NCBI RefSeq assembly: GCF_030812315.1
Contig: NZ_JAUSSM010000009.1
Span: 1-64,000, forward strand
Direction: 5' to 3'
DNA from: Arthrobacter oryzae
Lineage (GTDB): Bacteria > Actinomycetota > Actinomycetes > Actinomycetales > Micrococcaceae
DNA: 64,000 bases
Shown one piece after another: positions 46,118 to 54,716 of this stretch; within the stretch, counting starts at the first letter, position 1, and the number at the start of each line of letters is the position of its first letter. The notes beneath the pieces are model-generated. The model saw only the letters and a list, made by a program, of their open reading frames with translations, was not told the DNA's origin and made no database searches. Made by a program: the position numbers and the translations under genes.

Positions 46118-46708
46118 ATGTCATCGTCGAAGCCACGCGGCCAGTACCCAAAGGGAGCGGAGCGCCGCGAACAGATAATCCAGACGGCCACTGATGTTTT
46201 TGCCACGGAGGGCTTCGAAGGCACGGCGCTCAAGCGCGTGGCCGAGCTCGTGGGGGTGAAGGAAGCAACCTTGTTCCACTACTTCCGGGGCAAGCAGGAG
46301 CTTCTCACTGCAGTCCTCGCGGAAAGGGACCGGCGCAGCCTTGCGGCCAGCGACCATGAGGAAGTGGGCCTGCGGCTGATGGCGCCGATCGCCGAGCGGA
46401 ACCGCAAGGAGCCGGGGCTCACCACGCTCTATGCCGTGGCCTCAGCCACCGCAAACGACCCGGGTCATGATTCCCACCCGTATTTCCAGGAGCGCTATGC
46501 GCTGGTGGTGGAGGAACTGGCCGCGGACATCGCCCGCCGCCAGGACGCCGGCGAGGTGCGCCGGGACGTGCCCGCGCAGAAGCTGGCACGGCTGGTGGTG
46601 GCCGCCTTCGACGGCCTCCAGCTGCAGTGGCTTTACGACAAGAATGTGGACATGGCGGACGGCCTGACGCAGCTCATCGACGTCCTCCTGGCTCCGCCCG
46701 CAGCTTAG
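46118..46708 (+). CDS. TetR-family regulator
   Basis: A 196-residue repressor. The N-terminal HTH reads RREQIIQTATDVFATEGFEG then ALKRVAELVGVKEATLFHYF; the C-terminal helical domain would bind the inducer. It is divergent from the MFS/beta-glucosidase operon with a palindromic operator between, so it probably controls that operon. TACACT at 46106-46111 lies 6 bp before the ATG, suggesting a leaderless transcript; GTG 46100 is an alternative start. Confidence 0.88.
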   Translation: MSSSKPRGQYPKGAERREQIIQTATDVFATEGFEGTALKRVAELVGVKEATLFHYFRGKQELLTAVLAERDRRSLAASDHEEVGLRLMAPIAERNRKEPGLTTLYAVASATANDPGHDSHPYFQERYALVVEELAADIARRQDAGEVRRDVPAQKLARLVVAAFDGLQLQWLYDKNVDMADGLTQLIDVLLAPPAA

Positions 46709-46786
46709 CCCCGCAGCTAGCCAGCGCGACGGCGGTACGCCCCGACGCGCCCCGGCCTCGACGCGCCCCGGCCTCGCCGCCGGATG

Positions 46787-46849
46787 GAGTTTTTGTCCAG
46801 ATAGTGCCGCCAAAGGGGCGTAGAGGGCGCATTATCTGGACAAAAACTC
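46787..46849. repeat. 63-bp palindrome between convergent genes (family member 3)
   Basis: 21-bp arms at 46787-46807 (starting GAGTTTTTGTCCAGATA) and 46829-46849 that pair throughout, with a single G-U in RNA, around a 21-nt loop. It lies between the stops of the TetR and LacI genes. The outer 17 bp are identical to those of the element at 42099. Confidence 0.9.
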
Positions 46850-46860
46850 GCAGGTCGCGG

Positions 46861-47886
46861 CTAGGACTTGCTGACCGTTCCCGTGCTGCTGCGGACTTCC
46901 AGCCGCGGCTGGAACACCGTAGGTCCCTCGGCGACCGCGTCGGAGGGTACGTTGCGGATCAGGTCCCGCATCCGGTGCCAGGCCTGCTGGCCCAGCTCGG
47001 TGATGGGAACCGCTGCCGTCGTGAGCGTAGGCGTGGTGTAGCGGGCAAACGGGATGTCGTCGAAGCCCGTCACCGAAATGTCCTCCGGGACCCGGATGCC
47101 GCGCTCATGCAGTCCGCTCAGAAGGCCCATCGCCACAAGATCGTTGAAGGCCAGGACGCCGGTGGCTCCGCTGGCCAGGACCGCGTCCGCTGACCCGTGG
47201 CCGGCCTCGAAGCTGGAGCCGCCGTCGAGCATCTGGAGGTCAATCCCCGGGTGGGCGGCCTTGAACTTCTCCAGCCCCGCGAGGCGCAGGCCGTTGGACG
47301 CGCTCCGTTCAGGGCCGGCCAGGAAGGCGAGCCGCGTGTGGCCCAGGCCCACGAGGTGCTCCGCGAGCTCCTGGATGCCCTGGCCATAGTCCACCATGAG
47401 GCTGGGTGCGCGGGTGTCCATGGTGGTGCGGTTGATCAGCACCATGGGGTGCAGTGACGGCGCGAGTTCCTCCAGTTCGGCGTCGCCCATACGCGGTGCA
47501 CAGAGCACCAGTCCGTCGCAGCGCCGGCGCGCCTCGCCGGCGAGGATGGCCTCCTCGCTGGAAACCTCGGAGGAGTCGGCGATCAGGACGCGGTAGCCGT
47601 CCTGGGCAGCCGCCATGCTGAGGCCGCGGAGAATGGCCTGGAACGTGGGGTTGGAGAGGTCCGGCACCACAATGCCGATGGTGTCGGTCTTGCCCAGCGC
47701 CAGGCTGCGGCCCACCGGGTTCGGCTGGTAGTTCAGCTCGGTAGCTGCAGCCCGGACCCGGGCGGCAATGGTGGCGTCAACGGTGAAGTTGCCGTTCATG
47801 ACACGCGACACCGTCGCGTGCGAAACGCCAGCTTTGAGCGCGACGTCGGCAATGCCGATTCGCCGGGTGGTGGCTCTCCTGCCCAT
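46861..47886 (-). CDS. LacI-family regulator
   Basis: A 341-residue repressor. The N-terminal HTH and hinge are IGIADVALKAGVSHATVSRVMNG and VRAAATELNYQPNPVGRSL (with the YxPN hinge motif); a periplasmic-binding-protein-like ligand domain follows (TIGIVVPDLSNPTFQAILRGL, GVLAFNDLVAMGLLSGLHERGI, DISVTGFDDIPFARYTTPTLTTA). The ligand is unknown but the neighbours point to a uronate or glycoside derivative. Matching operators precede the divergent oxidoreductase operon and the ABC/hydrolase divergon 14 kb away. The start ATG 47886 has GAAAGGGG upstream. Confidence 0.92.
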   Translation of the reverse strand: MGRRATTRRIGIADVALKAGVSHATVSRVMNGNFTVDATIAARVRAAATELNYQPNPVGRSLALGKTDTIGIVVPDLSNPTFQAILRGLSMAAAQDGYRVLIADSSEVSSEEAILAGEARRRCDGLVLCAPRMGDAELEELAPSLHPMVLINRTTMDTRAPSLMVDYGQGIQELAEHLVGLGHTRLAFLAGPERSASNGLRLAGLEKFKAAHPGIDLQMLDGGSSFEAGHGSADAVLASGATGVLAFNDLVAMGLLSGLHERGIRVPEDISVTGFDDIPFARYTTPTLTTAAVPITELGQQAWHRMRDLIRNVPSDAVAEGPTVFQPRLEVRSSTGTVSKS

Positions 47887-47934
47887 GTGGCCCCTTTCCG
47901 GGCTTCTCCGACTCCATCCCAATCAGCGGGATGG

Positions 47935-47964
47935 TTGACGTGACCGCCAGAGTCTTGATACAAA
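47935..47964 (+). promoter_or_regulatory. Candidate promoter of the uronate operon
   Basis: TTGACG (47935-47940), an 18-bp spacer and TACAAA (47959-47964). The expected start, about 47971, lies just upstream of the LacI operator, so a bound repressor would block it. Confidence 0.4.
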
Positions 47965-47977
47965 GCTTATAACGCTC

Positions 47978-47995
47978 TGAGAAAACGCTTTCTCA
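47978..47995. promoter_or_regulatory. LacI-family operator upstream of uronate operon
   Basis: TGAGAAAACGCTTTCTCA, an 18-bp inverted repeat with one mismatch and the central CG typical of LacI/GalR sites. Sixteen of its bases (AGAAAACGCTTTCTCA) occur identically at 62052-62067. Confidence 0.8.
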
Positions 47996-48065
47996 CAATT
48001 CTCACCGCACCACTACCGGCCGTCAAGCGGCCAGCGTTCCTGCCTTCCGAAAGGGTTACACCGCA

Positions 48066-49535
48066 ATGGGCAACACAGCCAACACCGTCAATCCAGGCAG
48101 CGCCGTCGCTGCCGACGACACAACTGCCGACGCAGCCGCTTCCGCCAACCCTGTCCGCAAGGCGCGGATCGTCCTGATCGGCACGGGTGGCCGTTCCGAA
48201 ATGTACATCCGGGCAATCTTCGGCAAGCACTCGGACACCGCCGAGCTCGTGGCATTCTCCGACGTCAACCCGGGCCGGGTGGAGTTCTACCAGAAGCTCA
48301 TCCAGGAACTTGGCGCACCGGGCCCGGTTGCAGCGTTTGATCCCGCCGATCTGACCGCGTTCATCCGGGACAACGATATTGACCGCGTTGTGGTGACAAC
48401 GCCGGACTACACGCATGCCGACTACATCGTGGAAGGCCTCGAAGCCGGCGCTGACGTCGTGGTGGAGAAGCCGCTGACCATCGATGCCGAAGGCTGCCGC
48501 CGGATCACCAGGGCCGTCGAGGAAACGGGCCGGAACGTCGTGGTCACCTTCAACTACCGGTACTCACCGCGCAACAGTGCACTCAAGGAGATCATCCAGA
48601 GCGGCGTGATCGGCAAGGTCACGTCCATCGACTTCAGCTGGGTCCTGGACACGGTCCACGGTGCGGACTACTTCCGCCGCTGGCACCGCGAAAAGAAGAA
48701 CTCCGGCGGTCTGCTGATCCACAAGGCATCCCACCACTTCGACCTGGTCAACTGGTGGATCGACGACGTCCCGGAGCGCGTTTTCGCCTCCGGTGGCCTG
48801 AGGTTCTACGGCGACAAGAACGCGGCCGCGCGCGGGCTCGGCCCGCGTCCGGAGCGGGGCACTCCAGACGCCGGAACTGCCGGCACTCCCGTTTCCGCCG
48901 CCAAGGACCCATTCGCGCTGGACCTGCGTGAAGACGAGCGACTCAAGGCACTCTTCCTGGACAACGAACACTTCGACGGATACCGCCGCGACCAGGATGT
49001 CTTCACGTCCGGCATCACCATCGAGGACAACCTGGCGCTCGTGGTGGACTACCACGGCGGCCCCACACTCAGCTACTCCCTGAACGCCCACAGCCCGTGG
49101 GAAGGCTACCGTGTGGCGGTCAACGGCACCGAAGGCAGGGCGGAGCTCGAAGTCGTCGAACGCGCCGCAGTGCTGCACAGCACCGACAAGAAGACCGCGG
49201 TGGACCCCTCGGCAACGCCGGTCGAAGAAGAGGACTCGGTGCGCCGCAACGGCGAACGCCTGGTGGTCCAGCGGCACTGGGAGGCAGCCTACGAGGTGCC
49301 GATCGTCAATGGCGAAGGCGGCCACGGCGGCGGCGACGAACTCCTCCTCTCCGACCTCTTCAACGGTCCCGGCGAGGACCCCCTGGGACGGCCCTCCGGC
49401 TACCTGGACGGACTTCGCTCCGTGTCCGTCGGCATCGCGGGCAACGCCTCCCTGGAGTCCGGGCTTCCGGTCCGCACCGCGGACCTGGGACTCGGAGCAG
49501 ACCTCCGCCGAGCCCCGGTGACCCGAGCCCAGTGA
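48066..49535 (+). CDS. Gfo/Idh/MocA-family oxidoreductase
   Basis: A 489-residue NAD(P)-dependent sugar oxidoreductase. The Rossmann motif is RIVLIGTGGRSEMYIRAIF at about 34, the catalytic lysine is in VVEKPLTID at about 134, and the substrate side has GGLLIHKASHHFDLVNWW. A loop of about 60 residues around 260-310 is Gly/Pro/Ala-rich. The substrate is unknown; it heads the operon with uronate-oxidising genes, so it may convert an upstream sugar acid or glycoside. It is under a LacI-type operator. Confidence 0.88.
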   Translation: MGNTANTVNPGSAVAADDTTADAAASANPVRKARIVLIGTGGRSEMYIRAIFGKHSDTAELVAFSDVNPGRVEFYQKLIQELGAPGPVAAFDPADLTAFIRDNDIDRVVVTTPDYTHADYIVEGLEAGADVVVEKPLTIDAEGCRRITRAVEETGRNVVVTFNYRYSPRNSALKEIIQSGVIGKVTSIDFSWVLDTVHGADYFRRWHREKKNSGGLLIHKASHHFDLVNWWIDDVPERVFASGGLRFYGDKNAAARGLGPRPERGTPDAGTAGTPVSAAKDPFALDLREDERLKALFLDNEHFDGYRRDQDVFTSGITIEDNLALVVDYHGGPTLSYSLNAHSPWEGYRVAVNGTEGRAELEVVERAAVLHSTDKKTAVDPSATPVEEEDSVRRNGERLVVQRHWEAAYEVPIVNGEGGHGGGDELLLSDLFNGPGEDPLGRPSGYLDGLRSVSVGIAGNASLESGLPVRTADLGLGADLRRAPVTRAQ

Positions 49536-49542
49536 CCTGCGG

Positions 49543-49572
49543 CAACCAACCGAGCGCCAACCAACCGAGTGC
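49543..49572 (+). repeat. Tandem 15-bp duplication between operon genes
   Basis: CAACCAACCGAGCGC (49543-49557) is repeated as CAACCAACCGAGTGC (49558-49572) in the 66-bp gap between the Gfo/Idh gene and the next gene. It looks like simple slippage. Confidence 0.85.
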
Positions 49573-49601
49573 CAACAGACCCGAATAAGGACCCGATCAC
49601 C

Positions 49602-50606
49602 ATGAGCAGGATTTTTGTCACCGGCGGCTCCGGCCGGCTGGGGCGCAGTGTTGTGGCCGGCCTCGCCGGTGCAGGCCACCATGTCATCTCCGTAGACCGC
49701 GACGCCGTCCCCGCCGCCCAGCTGCCCGACGGCGTCGAGCAGCGCACCGCCGACCTCCTGGCGCCGGGAGAGGCGGAACGCCTCCTTCGGGAAACAGCGC
49801 CCGACGCCGTCGTCCACCTTGCGGCGATCGCCGTACCGTTCAGCGCACCTGAGGACGTCATCCTCAGCACCAACACGAGGCTGGCGTACGCCGTCGTCAG
49901 CGCGGCGACGGAACTGCGCATCGGCAAGATCATCACGGCAAGCAGCCCCACAGTGCTCGGCTACGGCTCGCCCGCGGGCTGGCTCCCCGAGAGCTTCCCG
50001 GTGAACGAGGAAACCGCACCCCGGCCCTGGAACGCCTATGCACTGTCCAAGCTCATTGCCGAACAGACCGTACAGATGTTCGCTGCGGTCCAGGGGGATG
50101 CCATCCGCTATGCGGCCTTCCGTCCCTGTTACGTGATTTCGCCGGAGGAGTGGGCGGGTGCGCCCACCCAGCAGGGCCACACCGTCCGCGAACGGCTGGC
50201 CGATCCGGCCTTGTCCGCGCCTGCACTGTTCAACTACGTGGATGCTCGCGACGTGGCGGACTTCCTGGACCTGCTGCTTGCCAGGATGGACACCATTCCC
50301 AACGGCCAGACCTTCTTCGTGGGGGCCGCCGACGCGCTGGCCACAGCTCCGCTTGCCGAGCTGATGCCGCGGTTCCTGCCTGGCAGTACGGAGCTTGCCG
50401 CCGGACTCACGGGCACCAGCCCGGCATTCTCGATCGCCAAGGCCCGCGAACTGCTCGGCTGGGAACCCACGCGAAGCTGGCGTACCGAGCTGTCCGAGCC
50501 ACTTTCCGAGCCGACCGAAGCACCGTCCCAACTTGTTCTGCCCCTCAACGATGAGACCCCCGCCGCGCTGGTCGCGGCCGGCACAGGATCCAAGGAGACC
50601 CCATGA
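49602..50606 (+). CDS. udh: NAD-dependent epimerase/dehydratase-family protein, probable uronate dehydrogenase
   Basis: A 334-residue extended-SDR enzyme: FVTGGSGRLGRSVVAG for NAD binding, the active-site Tyr and Lys in NAYALSKLIAEQ at about 146-150, and the SSPTVLGYG strand before it. Together with the three following genes it fits the first step of the oxidative hexuronate pathway, uronate to aldarolactone. By sequence alone it might instead be a nucleotide-sugar epimerase, so the activity is inferred from context. It is translated from ATG 49602 with AAGGA 10 bp upstream. Confidence 0.7.
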   Translation: MSRIFVTGGSGRLGRSVVAGLAGAGHHVISVDRDAVPAAQLPDGVEQRTADLLAPGEAERLLRETAPDAVVHLAAIAVPFSAPEDVILSTNTRLAYAVVSAATELRIGKIITASSPTVLGYGSPAGWLPESFPVNEETAPRPWNAYALSKLIAEQTVQMFAAVQGDAIRYAAFRPCYVISPEEWAGAPTQQGHTVRERLADPALSAPALFNYVDARDVADFLDLLLARMDTIPNGQTFFVGAADALATAPLAELMPRFLPGSTELAAGLTGTSPAFSIAKARELLGWEPTRSWRTELSEPLSEPTEAPSQLVLPLNDETPAALVAAGTGSKETP

Positions 50607-51508
50607 AATTCGACGGCGTACTGTTCTTCCCTGTCACACCCTTCACACCGGAAGGGGACGTGGACGTGCAAATCCTCAAAGAGCACATCGCGTCCCGCCT
50701 GCCGCACGGTCCGGGCGGCGTGTTCCCTGCCTGCGGCACCGGCGAATTCCATGCCCTGAGCATTGACGAGGTGCGCACAGTGGTGACCGCCGCCGTCGAG
50801 GCCGTAGCGGGCCAGGTGCCGGTTGTTGCCGGTGCCGGCGGGCCGCTGGGCCACGCGCTCGCCGCCGCCCGGGTGGCCGAGGAAGCGGGGGCAGACGCCC
50901 TGCTGGTCCTCCCACCGTACCTTGTCACCGGCCCCACCGACGGGCTGGTGGCCTACATCGAGGCCGTGGCCGCGGCCAGCAGCCTGCCGGTGATCGTCTA
51001 CCACCGCGGGAACGCCAAATACTCCGCCGCCTCCATGGCGCGGCTGGCCGCCAACCCGAAGGTGATCGGCTTCAAGGACGGCCTCGGCGACGTGGGCCTC
51101 GCCCAGGAAATCGTCACCGCCATCGCCGCCAGTGGGCGCGAGGACTTCCTGCTTTTCAACGGCCTGCTCACCGCGGAACTGACCCAGGGTGCCTACCGCG
51201 GCCTGGGCATCCCGCTCTACTCTTCGGCGGCCTTCGCCATGGCGCCGGAAATCGCCAAGGCCTACTACGACGCCTACACCTCCGGTGACGAAGACCGCCG
51301 GCACGCGCTGCTGGAAGGCTTCTACGCGCCGCTGGTCCGCCTCCGCGACCAGACCCCGGGCTTCGGCGTCTCCCTCATCAAGGCCGGACTCCGGCTGGGC
51401 GGCCTGCCGGTGGGCCCGGTCCGCGCACCGCTGGTCGACCCCACCGAAGAGCAGCTGGTCCAGCTTAAGGCCATCCTGGCCAAGGGCTACGAGCTGGCCG
51501 GCCGCTAA
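50603..51508 (+). CDS. kdgD: 5-dehydro-4-deoxyglucarate dehydratase
   Basis: A 301-residue member of the DHDPS/NAL aldolase fold that decarboxylates and dehydrates 5-keto-4-deoxyglucarate to 2,5-dioxopentanoate. The N-terminus LFFPVTPFTPEGDVDVQIL and the GGVFPACGTGEFHAL loop are characteristic of KdgD. The Schiff-base lysine is in VIGFKDGLGDVG at about 158, and the catalytic Tyr in VIVYHRGNAKYS at about 134. It overlaps both neighbours (ATGA with the epimerase, TAATG with the enolase gene). Confidence 0.9.
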   Translation: MKFDGVLFFPVTPFTPEGDVDVQILKEHIASRLPHGPGGVFPACGTGEFHALSIDEVRTVVTAAVEAVAGQVPVVAGAGGPLGHALAAARVAEEAGADALLVLPPYLVTGPTDGLVAYIEAVAAASSLPVIVYHRGNAKYSAASMARLAANPKVIGFKDGLGDVGLAQEIVTAIAASGREDFLLFNGLLTAELTQGAYRGLGIPLYSSAAFAMAPEIAKAYYDAYTSGDEDRRHALLEGFYAPLVRLRDQTPGFGVSLIKAGLRLGGLPVGPVRAPLVDPTEEQLVQLKAILAKGYELAGR

Positions 51509-52638
51509 TGAGTGCGCCCGTTGCCGAAGGGGTCCGGACGGCGCCGCTCATAACGGGTCTGTCCACGCGCCTCCTGACGGTTCCGCTCCTGCGCAGCTGG
51601 GGCGCGGAGGCACCGGAAAACCACGTGATCGCCACCGAAATCCAGACGGACGACGGTGGGACCGGGCACGGGTTCTCCTGGACCCCCACCATCGGCCCGC
51701 ACGCGGTCAAGGCCCTCCTGGATTTCGACATCGCTCCCTTCATTGCCGGGCTTGAAGCGAACCCGGAAACCGTGTGGGACCGGCTGTGGAAGCGGCTGCA
51801 CGAGGCCGGCGGCGGGGGACTGACCACCATCGCCATGGCCGGCGTTGACCTTGCACTGTGGGACCTGCAGGCCCGCCGCGCCGGGACGTCGGTAACCGGG
51901 CTGCTGGGCCAGCGCCAGGATTCGGTGGAGGTGTACGGTTCCGGCGTGAACCTGCACTATTCCCTCGGGGAGCTGGTGGCGCAGGCGGAACGCTGGGTGG
52001 CAGCCGGGCACCACGCCGTCAAAATCAAGGTGGGCAAGCCGGACATCCGGGAAGACGCGGAACGTGTTGCTGCTGTCCGGCAGGTCCTGGGGCCTGACCG
52101 GAAGCTCATGATCGACGCCAATCAGCGCTGGGACCTGCCCACCACGTTCCGTGCCTTGGACGTGCTGGGGGAGTTCGGCCTTGACTGGCTCGAAGAACCC
52201 CTCCGGGCGGACGACCTCTGGGCGTACCGCAGGCTGCGTCAACAATCCCCGGTACCCATCGCACTGGGCGAAAACCTGCACAACATCTACCGCTTCCGCG
52301 ATTTCATCGAGGCGGGAGCGGTGGACATCATCCAGCCCAACATCATCCGTGTCGGCGGCATCACACCCTTCCGCCGCATCGTGGAGCTGGCACGCACGCA
52401 CAGCATCAGGGTCATGCCGCACCTGCTGCCCGAACTCTCCGGCCAGCTCGCGCTGACCATGGCCGAACCCACCCTCGTGGAGGACGTCGAGGACGCCTCC
52501 TTCGAACAGCTTGGCGTGCTGGACGCGCCCTCGCCCGTGCGGGTCAGCAACAGCCGGCTCACCCTCGCCGGCCGGCCCGGCGTGGGGTTCGCCTTCCGCG
52601 GGGCACCCGCCGACAACCAGAACAGGAAGCCACAGTGA
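51508..52638 (+). CDS. Enolase-superfamily dehydratase (mandelate racemase group)
   Basis: A 376-residue enzyme. The barrel has the KxK acid/base pair in AVKIKVGKPD at about 172-174, metal ligands in LMIDANQRWD (204), LEEPLRADD (229) and LGENLHN (254), and the His base in RVMPHLLPELS at about 304. This is the mandelate-racemase type of active site used by galactarate, glucarate and related aldarate dehydratases. Between uronate dehydrogenase and kdgD-type genes its probable job is aldarate dehydration to 5-keto-4-deoxyglucarate. The exact aldarate is not determined. Confidence 0.88.
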   Translation: MSAPVAEGVRTAPLITGLSTRLLTVPLLRSWGAEAPENHVIATEIQTDDGGTGHGFSWTPTIGPHAVKALLDFDIAPFIAGLEANPETVWDRLWKRLHEAGGGGLTTIAMAGVDLALWDLQARRAGTSVTGLLGQRQDSVEVYGSGVNLHYSLGELVAQAERWVAAGHHAVKIKVGKPDIREDAERVAAVRQVLGPDRKLMIDANQRWDLPTTFRALDVLGEFGLDWLEEPLRADDLWAYRRLRQQSPVPIALGENLHNIYRFRDFIEAGAVDIIQPNIIRVGGITPFRRIVELARTHSIRVMPHLLPELSGQLALTMAEPTLVEDVEDASFEQLGVLDAPSPVRVSNSRLTLAGRPGVGFAFRGAPADNQNRKPQ

Positions 52639-54104
52639 CAACAGCAACCCTCGACCTGACTGCCGTGACAACAGCCGCCACCCGGGCGGCCAAAGCCGCC
52701 GCTGCCGCGTCCGACGTCGACCGTGCCGCCTGGCTCCACGCCGTCGCCGACGCCCTGGACACCAACGTGACGGAACTGGTGGCCATCGCCGATTCGGAAA
52801 CCCGGCTGGGCACGGCACGGCTCACCGGTGAGGTGGCACGCACCACCGCACAGCTGCGGCTCTTCGCCACGGTGATCACCGAAGGCTCCTACCTCGAAGC
52901 CGTGATCGACCACGCCGATCCAGCGGCCACGCCGCCCAAGCCTGACCTGCGGCGGCTGCTGAAGCCGATCGGGCCGGTGGCTGTCTTCTCGGCGTCGAAC
53001 TTCCCGTTCGCGTTCTCGGTGGCCGGCGGCGACACTGCGTCGGCGCTCGCCGTCGGCTGTTCCGTCATCGTGAAGGCCCACTCCGGCCACCCCAGGCTCT
53101 CCGAGCGGACGGCGGAAATCGTCACGGGCGCACTGGCCGCGGCCGGCGCTCCCGAAGGCCTGTTCGCCCTCGTCAGCGGCCGGGAAGCCGGCACGGCGCT
53201 GGTGCAGGACCCGGCCATCAAGGCCGTGGGCTTCACCGGATCCATTCCCGGCGGCCGGGCGCTGTTCGACCTCGCCGTCTCCCGGCCCGAACCGATTCCG
53301 TTCTACGGCGAGCTTGGCAGCCTCAACCCCGTGGTGATCACTGCTCAGGCCGTGCAGGCCCGCACCGCAGAGCTGGCCGCAGGCCTCGCGGGCTCCTTCA
53401 CCCTCGGCGCCGGGCAGTTCTGCACCAAGCCGGGGCTGGTCTTCATCCCTGCGGGCACCGGCTTCCCCGCCCGGCTCGCGGAGGCGGCCAAGGACAAGGG
53501 TGCGGCGCCCATGCTGACGGAGCGCATCGCCGAGGCCTACCCTGACGGCCTGCGGAGCGTCGCGTCAATGACCGATGCAACAGGGGCGGCTGCCGTCGAA
53601 GTGGTCAGCGGGTCGGTTGAGCAGGACGCGGCAACGAACGGTGCGGCGCCGGTCATCTTCAGGACGACCGCTACCCTCGTGCTGGAGCGCCCGCAGGAAC
53701 TGCTGGAGGAGTGCTTCGGTCCCACCACGCTGCTGATCGAGTATTCAGGCCCGGACCAGCTGAGTGAAGTGCTTGCCCTGGTGCCCGGCAGCCTGACCGC
53801 CACCGTCCACGCCCAGCCGGACGAGGACGTTTCGGGGCTGGTGGAGCAGCTTGCCGGACTGGCCGGACGCGTGCTGTTCGACGGCTGGCCCACAGGCGTG
53901 GCCGTGAACTGGGCCCAACAGCACGGCGGCCCGTACCCGGCCACCACGTCGCTGTTCACCTCTGTGGGGGCGACGGCGGTGCGGCGCTTCCAGCGCCCCG
54001 TGGCCTACCAAAACGCTCCGGAAACTGTGCTGCATCCTGCCCTGCGGGAAGCCAACCCGCTGGGCATTCCGCGCCGTGTTGACGGCGTGCTGGTGCTGCG
54101 CTGA
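52635..54104 (+). CDS. Aldehyde dehydrogenase, probable 2,5-dioxovalerate (alpha-ketoglutaric semialdehyde) dehydrogenase
   Basis: A 489-residue NADP-type ALDH that would finish the route by oxidising 2,5-dioxopentanoate to 2-oxoglutarate. The catalytic Cys is in GAGQFCTKPGLVF at about 262, the general-base Glu in FYGELGSLNPVVI at about 224, and the NAD(P) loop in GFTGSIPGGRALF. The N-terminal segment TAATRAAKAAAAAS replaces the usual start of the family. The start is a GTG inside the previous stop (GTGA), so it is tightly coupled to the enolase gene. Confidence 0.9.
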   Translation: MTTATLDLTAVTTAATRAAKAAAAASDVDRAAWLHAVADALDTNVTELVAIADSETRLGTARLTGEVARTTAQLRLFATVITEGSYLEAVIDHADPAATPPKPDLRRLLKPIGPVAVFSASNFPFAFSVAGGDTASALAVGCSVIVKAHSGHPRLSERTAEIVTGALAAAGAPEGLFALVSGREAGTALVQDPAIKAVGFTGSIPGGRALFDLAVSRPEPIPFYGELGSLNPVVITAQAVQARTAELAAGLAGSFTLGAGQFCTKPGLVFIPAGTGFPARLAEAAKDKGAAPMLTERIAEAYPDGLRSVASMTDATGAAAVEVVSGSVEQDAATNGAAPVIFRTTATLVLERPQELLEECFGPTTLLIEYSGPDQLSEVLALVPGSLTATVHAQPDEDVSGLVEQLAGLAGRVLFDGWPTGVAVNWAQQHGGPYPATTSLFTSVGATAVRRFQRPVAYQNAPETVLHPALREANPLGIPRRVDGVLVLR

Positions 54105-54292
54105 CCAGGCCCTGACCTGCCTGCCGGGCCGCAGACTGCCCCGTAAGATCCGGCACGTGCGGAAGCGACACAGGAAAATCACCCTCCGGAAACGTTGCTG
54201 CAATCTCGCTGGAGGATGCTGATCTCAAGTGATGACCGGCCTTAGCTGAAGCGCCGGTCTCAGCACATTCAGCGCCAGGGGAGGGGCTCATT

Positions 54293-54658
54293 GTGGATGC
54301 AGGCGGGAAATCAAATGTCCGGACATGTTCGGAGTTGTCGGCCGGTGAGGAAATCGAGGCCTGGCACAAGGGCCGGCTGTTCCACCGGGGCCGCGTGACC
54401 GAGACGATTCCGTCCACCGAGCTGTTCTGGATCGTGGACTCACGGACGGGGTCTCGCAAGCTGCTGGACGTGGAAGCCCTGGAGATCGTCAGGGTGGAAA
54501 AGATCATCCCTGTCGAGGCCGTGCGGACTGAATCCGTGCGGACCGAGGCCGCCTACGTTGAAACCGACCGGGCTGAGAGGGCGGTCCGCGCGGAACGGGC
54601 TTCGGTTACCCGGGCGTCCCGACGGGAGCCGCACGTCGTGTGGTTCTCCTCGGCCTGA
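54293..54658 (+). CDS. Conserved-looking hypothetical protein
   Basis: A 121-residue protein I cannot assign. The first 70 residues look like a small beta-rich domain (AGEEIEAWHKGRLFHRGRVTE, ELFWIVDSRTGSRKLLDVEAL). The rest is a charged Arg/Glu-rich helix (AVRTESVRTEAAYVETDRAE and onwards) ending HVVWFSSA. It starts at GTG 54293 with GGAGGGG 6 bp upstream. It sits alone after a 188-bp gap. Confidence 0.65.
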   Translation: MDAGGKSNVRTCSELSAGEEIEAWHKGRLFHRGRVTETIPSTELFWIVDSRTGSRKLLDVEALEIVRVEKIIPVEAVRTESVRTEAAYVETDRAERAVRAERASVTRASRREPHVVWFSSA

Positions 54659-54716
54659 GGCGTGCCGTAAGGCTGCATCAGGCCGAGGAGCAGGTGACCG
54701 CCGGGCGGTTGACTGC

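Noticed and set aside
48564..50531. A 655-codon open frame on the minus strand opposite the Gfo/Idh and epimerase genes
   Set aside because: Low-complexity Gly/Arg/Val-rich translation with no domain; it mirrors high-GC codons of the real plus-strand genes, as do many other long antisense frames here.
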